NCBI RefSeq assembly: GCF_016859285.1
Contig: NC_053406.1
Coordinates: 14,388,501 to 14,452,500 of the forward strand
Reading direction: 5' to 3'
DNA: 64,000 nt
DNA from: Xiphias gladius
Taxonomy: Eukaryota; Chordata; Actinopteri; Istiophoriformes; Xiphiidae
Part shown: in pieces, positions 43,070 to 55,805 of the stretch
How positions within the stretch are numbered: the first letter of the stretch is position 1
Layout of the letters: the number at the start of each line of letters is the position of its first letter
The notes under the pieces: generated by a model
Told to the model about the DNA's origin: nothing
The model's database searches: none
Seen by the model: only the letters and a program-made list of their open reading frames with translations
Program-made: the position numbers and the translations under genes

Positions 43070-45695
43070 GCACCTACCCTGTCCTAGAACTCAGGGGTAC
43101 TTTCTACTGTGCACTAAGACCAGAATACAGTCAATAAATTTGAGATTTTCTCCAGTGGGGCTTCAGAATGTAAATTCCCCTCTTAGTGGCTTTATTCAAG
43201 CCACTTTGCAGAAATCACCCATCATTCTTATATGTCCCCAATGGTTATTTCATTTAATCGTTCTATCACTTGTACTTACGACATCCCAGGTGGGTGCCTG
43301 CTGTGTCCCATGGTTCCTGTTTCTCCATGCAAGTAAGCAAGCAAATAATACAGTGAAACATTAGTGAGCTTTCAACCAGTTTGATTTAATTTTTTTTTTT
43401 TTTTTTTTTTTTAAGTAAATGAATTTTTGTAAAAACGCACAGGATAATTAAGAAGGTATTTTAGGCCTGTTGATCATCAGTTAATTTAAGCCATGCCTGT
43501 TTTATAGAAAATGTACAGAAGTGGAAAAAGATGTATAAATCTATCGGATTTAGACAGGTACTCGATTGATGTTAATGGAAAAGGCAGATTTGAAAAACGT
43601 CCACTTTACGCAGTAGATTTACCGATCTATATACTAGCTGTGTTCAACCTTCTATTTTTACACATTGAAAGAAAATATGTGCATGTATGTTTGTATGTGT
43701 GACAGTGTGTGTGTCTTTGTGTAGTCCAGCTGAAAATCTATTGGCCAGGGCTGTTGCTGCTTTTGCTGCCGCATAGTTGGAATAGAGGCTAAGCGAACAT
43801 TGGCTTTCCAGATGTTTTATTTTTCTACACATAGTAAACCTGTTGGATGGCTGATGCCTCGTTTCTTAAAACATTCATGGCCACCAATGTTGTCAATCTG
43901 TTTATGTATGAATTGGTACAGGACGGGTGTTCAACATTGGCAGTAGTGAGTGATTTTATTGTTGCTGGGTGTTTTTGTTTGTTTTGGGTTTTTTTTTCAT
44001 TTTCATTTTCCATTATTGGGTCATGTCATCTTTTCATATGTAACTGAGACACAAACCAGCCAGGAGTGTCTGTTCATTGAGCAGTATTTAGTGCACTTTC
44101 TTGTGCTGTTTGGACGTGTTAACATATTCACAGCACCACCAAAAGTGGACAAAAGAAGGGCTGCCTCAATGTGATGTACCAAAAAAGACTGATAAAGGTT
44201 TGTTAGCGCTTGTATACATGCAATGTATCCCTCCCATGGCAATTTGTTACTTAATTGTTGCCGTGTCTAAATGTTCTGTGATTAAAGCAATAGAGAGATG
44301 GTGCTGGAACTGATTGTTTTCAGAAAATGCAGTTTTTACGTGGCACAAGACGTGCAACATGGACTACTTACTGTACTGGTTGAATTACCTGCGAATAAGG
44401 GAGCCGTATTAAAAAAAAAAAAAAAGGCAGAAGAAGTTATTACAGTGATTCTTCGCGACTGTGCTCCTAAAACATGATGTCATAACATCGGTAGCAGAGC
44501 GTGGTGTGTATTGTGCCTATTATTTATGCTTCTGAATGGAACAAGGGTGATAACAGGTAAAAATTTTACAATTTATAAAGGTGAAATATGCCCTTTGATT
44601 TTGTTTTGTTTTTTTTGTTTTTTTTTTTGTTCCGGGGGGTTCCTTGTATCATACTTCTTTTTCAGTTTCTTTATTTACTTTTACCCCTGCTACACAAGTC
44701 TTGCTCAACAGTAATACCAACAGTGACCAGACGATGGCACACTAATATTTGTCTCATTGTGAAGGACATGCACTGACCTAAATTACAGGAGATATTGTAG
44801 TGCAAGTGCACACAAATAAACACATGCTTCAGTTGTATTAGACAAATTACAAAAGAGGGAAATTTTAATTTTTAGCAGTAGTCCAATGGCTAAAAATAAT
44901 GACTGCTACCTGTTGAATATGTTCTGAACCTGTTGAAATCCCAACAGCAGTGTGTCTGTTGTTTGGGTATTTTAATAGTGTATGATATAGAATAAATTCA
45001 TTGAGAATGATCAAACTATTTGTCTGCGGAGATACTCTATCTTGCTATTTTATGCTCTTTTAACACAGTGTTTCTATTTAGTTGTAGACATGTTAGTGTT
45101 CAGTGTAACAATTCTAAATATTGAATAGTTGTAGCTGTTAGAAGTGCATGAGATATTATTTCATGTTATCAGACATTAGCGTCAGAAGTGGGGAAGGATA
45201 TGGTATAATGCAAAATTAAGCTTGAAGTGACTTCTATTACACTTAATTTGCAAATAAACCATTTGCAGTACCTTTGCAGGCTGAATGCATTCAGACTGCA
45301 AAGTACGTTAAATGACAAATATAGAAAATGAATATGAAATATTCATTTCATTTCAGATATTGATCTTGTACCAAATAAAAATTAAAAGTTACAAAGAACT
45401 GTATTTTAAAACATAGTTTTGTGAGGGGGAAAAAAGGTCTTTATTGCACAGGAAAAAAAACATCTATCCCAAATATGATGCACTTTGCTGCCCACTGGTC
45501 GTATTGTATTTACTGTCTCTGTGTGATGCCTGTAATGATGATTGCCTGAGGGTTTTGTGTTTTCTCAGCTGATGAACCTTTCTTCTGCACAAAGGCTTCT
45601 TAGCCTGAGTGTTTGAGTCTGCTTCCCTCATGATGTGTGTTGCTCTTTACAAATTTTTATTATATCTTGGTCTGATTAGCTTTAATATTAAAATG

Positions 45696-45710
45696 AATAA
45701 AATTAATAAA
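45696..45710 (+). promoter_or_regulatory. cluh: distal poly(A) signals of cluh
   Basis: Overlapping-range AATAAA copies at 45696-45701 and 45705-45710, followed by TGTTTAATTTGAGGTTTTG, a fair downstream element. Confidence 0.45.
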
Positions 45711-45742
45711 TGTTTAATTTGAGGTTTTGACAACTGGGTCAC

Positions 45743-46174
45743 CAGTGGTGGAACAATGATGAGATCCGAGATCTTTTACTTAAGTACATGTAGTAATACA
45801 ACTCAGTAAAAATACTCCCATCAAAATTTTACTTATGTAGAAGCACAAAAGTATTAGTATCAAAATTTACCACAAGTATTTAAAGTAAAAGCACCCAGCG
45901 GGCAGCAGAATGGGTCCTGTCAAGTGGCATTATATTATAGCTGGATAAGTTTGAACCCTTGAACCAAGTACTTACTACTATAAACTGTTGGGGAGTTTGA
46001 GATTTAAGAGTGTATCATATTTTATAGTCTGACAACATGTTTTATACGTATATTATTAATTTGCAAAGTAGCCATAACTGTCAGATAAATGTAGTGGAGT
46101 GGAAGTATTAAGTACCATAGAATAGTACGCAGTAGTACAGTACTAGTAGATGTTCATAGTTACTTTTACCACTG
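45743..46174. mobile_element. hAT-like MITE with CAGTGGTGG ends (432 bp)
   Basis: The left end is CAGTGGTGGAACAATGATGA and the right end TTACTTTTACCACTG, giving an imperfect inverted repeat at the termini. The interior has the words ATCTTTTACTTAAGTA and GCACAAAAGTATTAGTATCA of a very common teleost element. A small fragment of the same family is at 57985-58043. It has no reading frame and no clear 8-bp target duplication. Confidence 0.7.
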
Positions 46175-46365
46175 CAGATTGCATTCAGCATAGTGTACAT
46201 TTTCAGTGTACAATCCAAACCACTTCTTGCATGTGCAAAATTAGAAGTGGTCTTATAATGGCAAGACTCGGCCCGCGAGTAAAAAGGTATTAGGTAATAG
46301 ATAGTGGGCTTGTTGGTTTCATAACCTGTGTATTAAGTGATTATTAACAATTCTGGTAGGAAAGT

Positions 46366-46562
46366 AAATGAAACAAAACACAAGTGACCACAAAGAGACA
46401 CAAAACCACAACAAGGAAAAACAAAATGATCACACAGAAAAGCAAAATGACTCCAAAGGGACAAAATAACAACCAGAAATAGACGCTAAACTACTATTAA
46501 GAGAAGAAATACAGCAACAAAGATGTCCAGAATGACCGCAAAGACACGCAAAACGATTCCAG
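46366..46562. repeat. degenerate tandem array (CACAAAGAGACACAAAA-like unit)
   Basis: Imperfect copies of a ~20-bp unit such as CCACAAAGAGACACAAAACC recur from 46380 to 46562 with many substitutions. This is a decayed minisatellite of a kind seen throughout teleost genomes. Confidence 0.65.
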
Positions 46563-46884
46563 GTCATATGTCGCCTCTTTCAGTTTCGTCTGTTTGTCAT
46601 TTAAATGTATGTCCAGGGGGCTCTTGTCTCATAATCCATCCATTGCTTTAGGCTATTTAGAGTTATAAATAGCTATTATTTTATATTAGAATTTTTTGAA
46701 TTGTTCATTTGGGGACCACCCCCCATTCAAACGTTTCCTAACCCCGCCACTGGATTAATTCAGCATTTAAAAGCGTCCCATTTAAATACATTTCTGCAGT
46801 TCACGTGTACTGATGAGAAGCAATGTAAGAGTTAATATTTAAAACAAACAAAAAAAAAAAAACGTATAAAACATTTTTTTTCTG

Positions 46885-47480
46885 CTATCAAGGGCGTGCG
46901 CGCTCCCGTCAGACCGTGAACGCGAGCTTCGTGCGCGCTCCAGGTTGAAGGCGAATGCGGTAGGCGACGAGAAAACAAGCGACGGCGGAGACTCACGGCT
47001 CACCTCCACATCACAAGACCTTATTTTGGAGCGGAAATTTCACGCCCTGTCGGGTCGTGTTACCGTCGAAGACGGCTGAGGATACTCACGGACAGAATCA
47101 ATAGGGTGAGTTCAAACAGTTTCCAGTCACGGAGCCGGTCGGGGGCGAAGGAAACGGCAGTTAGGTGGGAAAATGACGATGTGGCTGTAACGTCTGCGCC
47201 TCCTTTCTATGTCTCAAAATGGCGGATAGGCCGCTTGGACCGGAGCAGCAGGTACCGTGTCAGCGGAGTTTATCCTCCAGTTAAACAATCTATTGCACTT
47301 AAAAAAAATGAAGTCGGCGAACGTTAGCTACTGCATAAGTTAACTGTCGCTTACTGAGCTTGAATGCACCTTATGAGTCTTTATTATAGAGAGAAGCTAA
47401 CTTTCTGACCTGAGCTAACTTGGCTAGCGTTAACTTCAGCTAATGATAACGTGAAGCTACCGGCTGTCAGCTCGACCGAA
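46885..47480 (+). promoter_or_regulatory. pafah1b1: CpG-rich promoter of pafah1b1
   Basis: A sharp rise in CpG begins at about 46890. GCGTGCGCGC and GTGCGCGCTC (near 46894 and 46931) resemble NRF1-type sites. There is no TATA box. Downstream, inside the first intron, GCTAAC/GTTAGC/GCTAGC words are dense (47322-47460), as at the other CpG promoters here. Confidence 0.65.
46945..47105 (+). other. pafah1b1: non-coding exon 1 of pafah1b1 (5' UTR)
   Basis: The 3' edge is a consensus donor, ATAGG|GTGAGT-like with GT at 47106. The 5' edge is an estimate from the CpG-rich core. It would splice to 54809. It carries no ATG joined to the coding frame. Confidence 0.6.
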
Positions 47481-50400
47481 ATTACGACGTTACCATAGTC
47501 AGGAAAACGTCAGTGTGTTAGGTAAGGCAAGGCCAGAGTACATTACAGTTACATTCGGCGTCCATTTCAAGATAGTAATATTCAGTAATTCGTACAGTGT
47601 GAGGCAGCAACAGTGCAGAGTCTCTGCCTGTCAACCTTGTTTAAAAAATCTAGACGACCAAATCAGATGTTGCTCACACTACGTTACATTATCTCTGTCA
47701 TCGGACACTCGTTTGAACATTTTACTGCCATCAACGTATTGATATTTTGTTGTTAGTCTCTGCAGCTCCACATCGATGCTGTGTTCAGTGTTACCGTTTG
47801 AAAAGGGCGTAAAGTGATAGTCGTCATCTGGTTTGCGCTGTATATTTTTGTGCACATATCATTGCAACTGTACGTGCTTCAGTTTTCTTGGCTGTTACAC
47901 CGGAGGATGCTCGGCCGAACCTCCCAGCGTCCCTGCCTTACGCGGTTTGTTGGCACGGTGTTAGAAAATCAGGGTGGAGCACATCCGAGGCGATGAGTTT
48001 GTATGAATTGCGTCTACCCAGTATTCAAGTCTTTTCTCCCTTGTTGTGTGGATGTATGATTGAGTGATTCGGGTAAGGAATTTGTGGACCCAGGGCTTAC
48101 ACTGAGATGAATGCAAATCATCGCTCCGGTGGCTCACAAGGTTGTGTACTGAATACGACAAGCGATTCTCCCTCGTAATTTTGGGCAAGCTTGTCCCGGA
48201 TATATTGGATATAAAGCACTCGGTAAAGCCCGGATCCTTGGCTGGTTTATTTTCCCCCAGCCACGCCTGTAAGGACTGCCTTGCAACTGTGTTGATAAAC
48301 TGGAATTATGGGATAATGAAAATAATTTTTTATTTTTGAAAACCGTTTTCAGCTTCAAAAACAAAACAATTAACTATGTGCTCTCTTCTCAGGTAAGAGT
48401 ATTTGTGTTTAAGACTTGAATTTATTTTGACAGCTATAATCTTAGCGTTTGTTGGGGCTTTTATGAATCTAGTCATACTAGCATAAACACAACTATCCCT
48501 CAAACAAATGACAGAAATGGTGTTACTCAAGCAGCACTAATGCTTGTTTGATTTCTAATATTACAGATGAGGAATATCTTGCTATCTGTGGTTTGTCAAA
48601 GCTGAGAGATTCTTAGATTTCCTCTCAGTTTAGGATGATTTTCTGCATGGTTTACTCTACTGTTTCAATGTTGCTTTCTGTCTTTGACATCAGCCTATAT
48701 TTTGTTATCCCTGATATTCTGTTTAACTATAAACACATGATTCTCACATTTGTTATTAAAGGCAAGCCTGTTTCTGACAGACTAGTCAGCATTAATTGAT
48801 TGTTTATTTTTCTTTAGTGTAAGCCTTGGTTGTTGTCTTTCCTAAATTAAAATGCTTTACGGTTTGAATATATAATGTAATGAAGTTCTGTAGTACCGTT
48901 TGACAATATGTCACCTGTTAGAAAAGCCAAAATGATAGACTAACAGTGATGTTGAAAAAGCTCAAAGTTCAAGTTAGTTTCAAATTTTGTCTGGTAGACC
49001 AGTTTTCTTTGTTTGAGTAGTTGGAAAAAGGAGCTAATATGATTACAACAGCTCCCTGTTTTTTGTAAAATACGGTCATGCTTCATTTCTCTAGCAGTAG
49101 CTGCAGGAGCCCGTGGTTGCAGTCAGCTGGTTTTACTTGAAAGCGTTCTTAGTCAGTCCAGAGTTTTATCAGAGGTTGATTTGAATAAATGCATCCCTGC
49201 AGCCAGGCTCCATTCAGTGCTGTCAGCACTGGAAACACAGCAACTCCAGTTGTACATCACTGCAACAGAAAGCTTCAGCAGTTGCAAGTGTTGCTTCGCT
49301 GGGACTTGTTTCTGTTCAGTAAACAGGAGACTTGAGGAAATTCAATTCACAGATCTTTTAGCGCGTTCTTTTCTAATGTCATTGGGGTAGTTTTGTGAAA
49401 GTAAAGACTGACAGGATTGTTGGAGGTATTGCCTGAAATAAGTAGAATGTACTGTTTTGTTGAGGGAGCATCCTCTTAATTTTATGTCAACAGGCAATGA
49501 GAGCGAGAGGCGGTTTCTCTTTGTGATTATGGCAAGCTGAAGGGCAGATACCCTTGTTGCACTCCTTCCTTGAGCTGACAGTTGCACAGAGGTTGTCCTT
49601 CCAGACAGCTTGCCTACCAGCTAGCTGACTGGTCATTACTGACCTGCTGCCAATAGCAGCTGCCTGTCAACCTACAAATGACCGCTTTGACACATTGTTT
49701 GCATAAATACGTTTTGTCATTTTTTAAGAAACGTCTTAGAGTGTTGGAGTGAAACTAACACCACTGTCAACAATCTCAAGATGCTGTCGAATATATATTT
49801 TACTGGTTGCCAAAATAGCTTTTGGAGAATTCAAAGGTTTGATTTAACATGTTTCATACTTGGCAAAAACAACTGACAGACCCTGTATACACATCCAGTC
49901 TACCATTAGATCTATAATAATTTAAATTACCAACTTGTTGGCATGAAGTGAATGGCCCAGAGAGATTCAAATCATGTTGAGTTTAACAAGCATATTATGG
50001 CTGTGGGACTTTGCTTGCATTGTACAGTTAATTCAAACATGTTTAAATGAAGGAGGCTAACTAGTCTGGACTGTGTTGTTCCCACCTGTGTTCAGGTTTT
50101 TAGATGCATGTGATTGATCTGTTGTTCCTGTGAGCTTCCTGCTTACTCAGTGTCTTGTCACTTTTGTTTGTTGGCTTTGTCAGTCGATGTGGGCTCTGAT
50201 CTACCAATCAGGCGTCTTCCCACAGGTAATGCAACTGTCACAGGGTATCCGTGGGTCTTGAAATGTCTTACAAAGAATTAGTTCCAGTTTCCTCTTTTAA
50301 AAAAAGGCCATAGGAAGTATTAATAAGTCTCATATTTATTTTACAAAGAAAATTTTCTTTTCTAGCCTGCTGTAGGCAGTGACATTAGCTATAGAAATCC

Positions 50401-53400
50401 CCAGTACTGTTGTTTCAGACCTCTGCCCTCATGTAAAATATATGGATCTTATATTAATTAAAAAATTAACTAATTTTTTTTTGAATTAGTTAATCCATCA
50501 ATCCATTTTCTGCTGCTTAACCAGGTCGTGTTTAAAGATATTATTAGTAAATATTTTTATATATTGATGGGAAGAACTGACAAAAGTGTGATACAAAAGT
50601 CAATAAAATCCATGCACTTGGCAACTGATTCTAGATTTTCTTTCTTTCATACTTTGGCCAGTATGACTGAGAAATGGTTATTAAATTTCATTCTATGTAG
50701 TATTAAAAGGGTTTTAATTTAACCTGGTGAACCCTGCTGAAAACCTGTGTTAAGATGATGGCCTGGCAACTTGATTGACAGAGTATTTTTTTTTCCCCAT
50801 CTGGTGTCTACAGTGATCAAAATGTAGTTTTTGTGTCATACAGATTGAATCTTTACATCTGTGGAGTCCATGCTGCTGCTGCTTTGGTGTGCTAATAGAA
50901 TATCTTTTATTAGTCACAGAAGAAAGATGTTATGTTACAAGCTGTGTAATTTAATAAGGTTACCCGATTGTTACTAGAGTAACTGACACAGGCACCTTAC
51001 AGGTCGTAACAGCAGCAGATAGAAAGCTTAGTCAGATGTTCACTCATTTTCATCATCAGCTACTGATAAAGCTCTTTGGATGATTTCTGTCAGAGAGCTT
51101 TACCAAGAACAACCATTCACAGAAACTGGATGTGTTTCACAGAATATTCAGCCTTTCAGCTCCGAAGCTTCTGTTACAGGTTCTTCCAGTTCAGATTCCT
51201 AAAAATTATCTTTTATTAAGCATCTTGACAATTTCTGATGAACAGGCTTCTACACCGGCTAAGGAAAGGGCAGCATCACCTTAACTACTTCATTGCTTGG
51301 CATTATAAATCATCCATGTTGATCCAGCTGATGTGTTCTAGGCATGTAATTTACTGTGTGTTTAGTTGTCTCCTGATAGGGACATATTATCCTAAAAAAT
51401 TATCTTAATCAAAATGTTAATAGGGATGGTGCCACCGTTGAAACAAGAGTTAAGTCACTGTCTGAGAAAAATGTCAATGCACATCTCAGTACAGTAAACA
51501 TTTGCTATGCAGTGTTGAGATCACATGGCGCTTTTGGTTGTGTGTTTTGGTTATGACATCGGTGTTGGCCAAGTTCAGGGCTGAGGAGTTGGAACAGATT
51601 TTCCTTTATCTCGACTAATGGTTCTATTTAAATCCCCACTGCAGAAAGTCCTGAAAAGTGCTATAACTACAGTGGAATAGTTTTAATCCTCTTCAGTAAT
51701 GTCAAAAAGATGCAGTCTTATGTTTTAAAAATCTATATTACAATTGTTAACAGAAATAGATAAATCACAGAAGAAGCAACAACAGTATTTTTTTTGCCCT
51801 AATTCAAAATGATGTCAGTCACTGGACAGAAGACTTTTGCCTCCCCATTGTCTTGACCTTGAGTGTTTGTTAACATGAAGAGACCACTTTCGTGTCGCCT
51901 CACAGTGACTCCCCACATTAGAAGCAGTGTCCTGAAATACATGTGGAATCAGCCTTTGCTATTATTTTCATGCATCATTTAGCAATTTAGCTGTTTCTGA
52001 ATGCCATAGGTGGATGTACCGTGTCAGATTGCACCATGTTGTTTGTAAAAACTGTGGTTGTAATGCAACTTTCCCAGGACACAGGTGATATGGAGGTGAA
52101 GTCACCAGAAAAAAAATGATGGCGCTCCAGATTCCAACAGTTTGAGATGCTTGGTTTTGAAAGAGGTGACATAATGACACCAGCAGAAAACTCAGAGCTA
52201 TGAATCAGAGGTGACAGTGAGATGATAGTTGTCAGCATTGTCATAGCTGTGATGGTATGTTTTGTGACGAGCCGCTTGGACACAGTTTCACACTGGCAGT
52301 TAGACTTTACTTTAGTTACTGGTGTTTTTATTCTCCTCCTGCGATGCATTCCTCAGGGGTGTGTTTCTTTGTTCAGACATGAAAGTGTTGATTATTAAAA
52401 AATGTTATACACATACCTCGTCTGTCATATGTTACATTTTGAGCAGATGCCTAATTGATTAGCTTCACTGATTTTACATGTACATTGACTTTTGGTTGAG
52501 TGTTGAGAGTTTGTCTCAAACTGCTATAGGAGTTAACATCTTTTCTGTAACATTCTCTTTGAAAAGTTTGCTAACACATTACTCTGAAATTTTCTAACGT
52601 GGTGTTCCTGTTTTTAGTTACCTGGTTTGATTTGAGTGTTTTGACTGAAATCTTATGTTTGAGGGTCCACATTTTTGAAATATGTTGGCCCAGCTCTTAT
52701 GCTTGACTTCACAAAAGCAGAAGGTTTGGGCAAAGACAGTGATACAGTGAATGTCGTTCATTACAGTTTTACGCTTGTCTGTTGCATTCTTCAATCAACA
52801 GAGACAGAGGACGTTTTCCACTATTCATTAAAAATAGCATTTTTACAACAGATGAAATCACAATATGAAATTAAACGACATCTCTCAAAACAGACAGCGC
52901 CATTACTGTAAGGGGCCCTTTACTGTACAATCCTGCTGCTGCACAAAGACAAGAGAATCAATGGCAGGAAGACACATAACCCTTATTAACTGTCATTGAG
53001 CTGATTTATAGATGCACCATGGCTGCAGCCCATTCCCCCCTCCTAAATATATGACCATTTTTGTGCTGTGGCAATTAGTCTGCACAATCACATAATCAAA
53101 CATTTAGCACAATACTGAAGCCGCAAATGAGATTTGTAGAGAGGGGAGTATAACACATTAATGGATAGACACACAGCGATGACAGCCGCCAACAGCACAG
53201 AGGGAAGTATCAGTATATTGTAGATGACCTAATTTCCCACACGATAGCGGTTGTAAAGGTTGATGTAGATGCTTTTAATGGATGTTTTGTATGGGGAGTT
53301 TTAGAAAGAGCCATTTTTAGCTTCAGTTCCACCTTCTTATTGTGTTGTTGTGCTGCTGGGCAGCGTCCAGAAACTCCCAGCGCACTGTAATCCACACACA

Positions 53401-54808
53401 GTCAGAGGTAAGCAGACATTTGGACGGCTGTCAGGTGGTGACATCAGGGTCCAGAGGTTAGCTGTTGGCTACGTCAGAATGCTTTCTGTTGAACAGTTTT
53501 TCTGCAATGTAAGTGTCAGATATGCAAATAAATAAGCAAACACCACAGTTTTATCTTATGCATTCAACAGAATAGACTCTGTGCCAGGTAGGACAGTTTT
53601 ACATCTGCAGCCTTCATGTTTTGAGTATACAGTATGTACAGTATGTATGTACTAGGTCCCTAAGCTGCTTTGCTCTATTTGTGCAAACAAAAGCAGGAGT
53701 GAAAAGGAATGGTTTTCCCTTGAGGTAATGTCCCTCCTGCATCATCAGCTGAAATGAGGAATGTGTGTATTTTCCTTCATTGCAACCTCCTGGAGTGTTT
53801 CCAATCCTCATGCCTTCACACATTGTCTCTTGTAAATGTGTCTGGACGTCTGTGCCATGTTGTAGTTTTGTCAGTTTGTTGCGGGTCTCTAGGAGGAAGT
53901 AAATTGGCTTTGTTTGTACTTTTGTTTACTGGTCTGGCAGAGATTTAGGCAGGCTGGTCCCAGTAGACTAAGAGGCTTATTGTAGCTCACAGTTAGTATT
54001 CTAGTGGATACCTGCTTTGGTTTCAAGACTAAGATGCAGTGTAAAAATAGACTTCATCACATCATTGTTTGTTGCATTGCACATTTATTATTCTTCACAC
54101 CAGTACTCAACTTTTAACAATAAATTAATTTTCACAATAACACCAATACATTTTTTGCTGACACAAATGGTCGTGGTGATTTCATCTTGCCATCAGCTCG
54201 GCCAGCCAGCTCTTAAGCAGGTGTCATATTGAGATGAAAGGGTCGGGGGAATTTAACAAGTGCTCAGCCGTTGCCCGAGCCCACTCGGCTGTGTCCTGTT
54301 TTTCTTTTCTGTTGGCAACCTGGGAGGAGAAGTACGTTGCTCAGAATATGGGTCAGTTCTTGTATGTGCGCGTAAAAGGGAATTTGCTGCAAGAGCAGAC
54401 TAGACCTCTCAGACCAGACTGGTGACATGACAGATGGATTATGAAGGTAGATAGCAAGAGAGAGGCTGAAAAGCAAATGAGGGAGTGCTTTATTGAAAGG
54501 AGATGGTTTTTATGAAATGTCTGATAGATGACTTTATGCTGTCTTTTATTTGTTCGATAGTGATTGCTGTTGAATCTTCTCTGTGGGAGTTCTTTCTGAT
54601 AGAAAATACAGCGTATGTACTGTTTTTTGCTTCTGTTTTTTCTATTTTTTATTTGTTAACAGATTCTTCAGCCATTTTTTCTGTGTATGAAATGGTGCAG
54701 ACATTGATGCAGCATTCCTTTGGCCTATAAACATTTTCATCCCCACCCACTCTTCATGTTATCTGTCATGCATACCTAATGTTGACATTCCCTCTCTCTC
54801 CTCTTCAG
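47106..54808 (+). other. pafah1b1: pafah1b1 intron 1 (7.7 kb)
   Basis: No exon was recognised. It contains an old dispersed repeat at 50235-50750 with a short fragment of another repeat inside it; the rest is AT-rich and unique-looking. It ends with a pyrimidine-rich acceptor (CTCTCTCTCCTCTTCAG). Confidence 0.7.
50235..50750. repeat. dispersed repeat, longer copy, interrupted
   Basis: The outer parts (50235-50345 and 50655-50750) read as one element of the type also seen at 35225-35385. The middle contains CATCAATCCATTTTCTGCTG (about 50498-50520), matching a second common teleost repeat. Boundaries are approximate. Confidence 0.5.
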
Positions 54809-54832
54809 ATGCAGTGTAGACTTGGCTGGTGA
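54809..54832 (+). other. pafah1b1: upstream open reading frame in pafah1b1 leader
   Basis: ATG is the first codon after the splice acceptor, and the frame reads MQCRLGW then TGA, ending 257 bases before the main ATG. The context at -3 depends on the exon 1 end (AGG|ATG, purine at -3). It could lower LIS1 translation, but peptide function is not implied. Confidence 0.6.
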
Positions 54833-55089
54833 CTGGTCTGCAGGCTCTCCACTTCTGTTGTCCCTGGAGTCAGCCAGTTGGGGGGCAGATTCCTGCGCTC
54901 CCCTCTTCTCAGTCTGAGTCTTTGTCTGGACAAAACCAACCGCCTGCTATTGGAGTACACAGCTCGTCCTTGCCCGTGTTGCCTGGATCAGCACAGCTCA
55001 TCTCCTGACTGAGGAGAGCGCAGCAGCTGCACAAGACTCACCTTCTACCAACTGATCCCTCCTAGCCCTGCCCACACTTCCCAATCACC

Positions 55090-55121
55090 ATGGTGCTGTC
55101 ACAACGGCAACGAGATGAACT
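55090..55121 (+). CDS. pafah1b1: LIS1 / PAF acetylhydrolase 1B regulatory subunit, first coding exon (partial gene)
   Basis: It encodes MVLSQRQRDEL, the invariant N terminus of vertebrate LIS1, with the Leu codon split after CT by the donor GTAAGT. LIS1 binds cytoplasmic dynein and NDE1/NDEL1 and, as a beta subunit, the catalytic subunits of PAF acetylhydrolase 1B. It is needed for neuronal migration and nuclear positioning. The rest of the LisH, coiled-coil and WD40 parts lie beyond the window. The ATG context CACCATGG is near ideal. Teleosts have two copies (a and b), and ten residues cannot tell them apart. The gene lies head-to-tail after cluh. Confidence 0.9.
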
Positions 55122-55409
55122 GTAAGTTGCCAACACACCTTTCACAACAATTGGCTCAGATATTTAGATGTAAGGTTCAAGATTTATGGATTTATACACT
55201 GGTCTCAGTGTTGCTCATGTCATGGGATGAGAATTGTTTAATTTCACCGTCACTTTCATTTACTATCACACACTGACAACTGCTCAGCTGCACGGTGCAA
55301 CCACATTCTTCTGATGTTACTGTGCAGCTTTGAAGGATTGAACATGATTAGGTGCTCTTCTTTTAGGCAAGATATTTTTCCAAGGGGGAGAGAGCAGTGT
55401 TCATTCAAG

Positions 55410-55760
55410 GCCGGAACTAATGCATATTTGACTTAATCTGATTTTATTTTATATTTACTTATTTATTTATTTTTGATTAATCATTTGGTCTATAGAATAT
55501 CTACAGAAAATACTGAAATAATGCCCAATGCAGTCTCCTAAACTAAAAGATAATGTCATCAAATTGTTTATTTTGTCTGACCAACCTTCCAAAATCCAAA
55601 CATGTGAAGTTCACTATCACACAACACTAAGAAAAGTAGTATGGTATATGACAAAAGAGAAGCTGGAACTGGGGAAAAGTTTGGCATTTTTGCTTGAAAA
55701 GTAACAATTAAAGCAATTATAGCGATGAATCCATTATCAAAAATATTCGAAAGCTGCAAG
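55410..55760 (+). repeat. copy of AT-rich dispersed element family
   Basis: It starts GGAACTAATGCATATTTGAC and carries TTGATTAATCATTTGGTCTA, TCCAAAATCCAAACATGTGA and GGCATTTTTGCTTGAAAAGT. It ends AAAGCTGCAAG. It is near full length and directly followed by an ATT repeat. Confidence 0.75.
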
Positions 55761-55764
55761 GGTG

Positions 55765-55767
55765 TTA

Positions 55768-55803
<36 letters not shown>
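55765..55803. repeat. (ATT)n microsatellite
   Basis: About 12 ATT units immediately after the dispersed element, probably grown from its AT-rich end. Confidence 0.95.

Positions 55804-55805
<2 letters not shown>

Larger units (their letters stand above)
42497..45710 (+). other. cluh: 3' UTR of cluh (extent uncertain)
   Basis: No coding sequence was recognised. A G-run lies at about 42537-42549. Poly(A) signals occur at 43064 and 43133 (proximal), 44281 (ATTAAA), 44815, 45374 and 45696/45705 (distal). The sequence to about 45710 is free of recognised interspersed repeats, whereas a repeat starts at 45743, consistent with a long UTR ending near 45.7 kb. Confidence 0.55.
54809..55121 (+). other. 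pafah1b1: pafah1b1 exon 2 (5' UTR plus first coding bases)
   Basis: The acceptor TTCAG ends at 54808 and the donor CT|GTAAGT starts at 55122. There are 281 bases of 5' UTR before the ATG at 55090. The first three bases of the exon are an upstream ATG. Confidence 0.88.
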
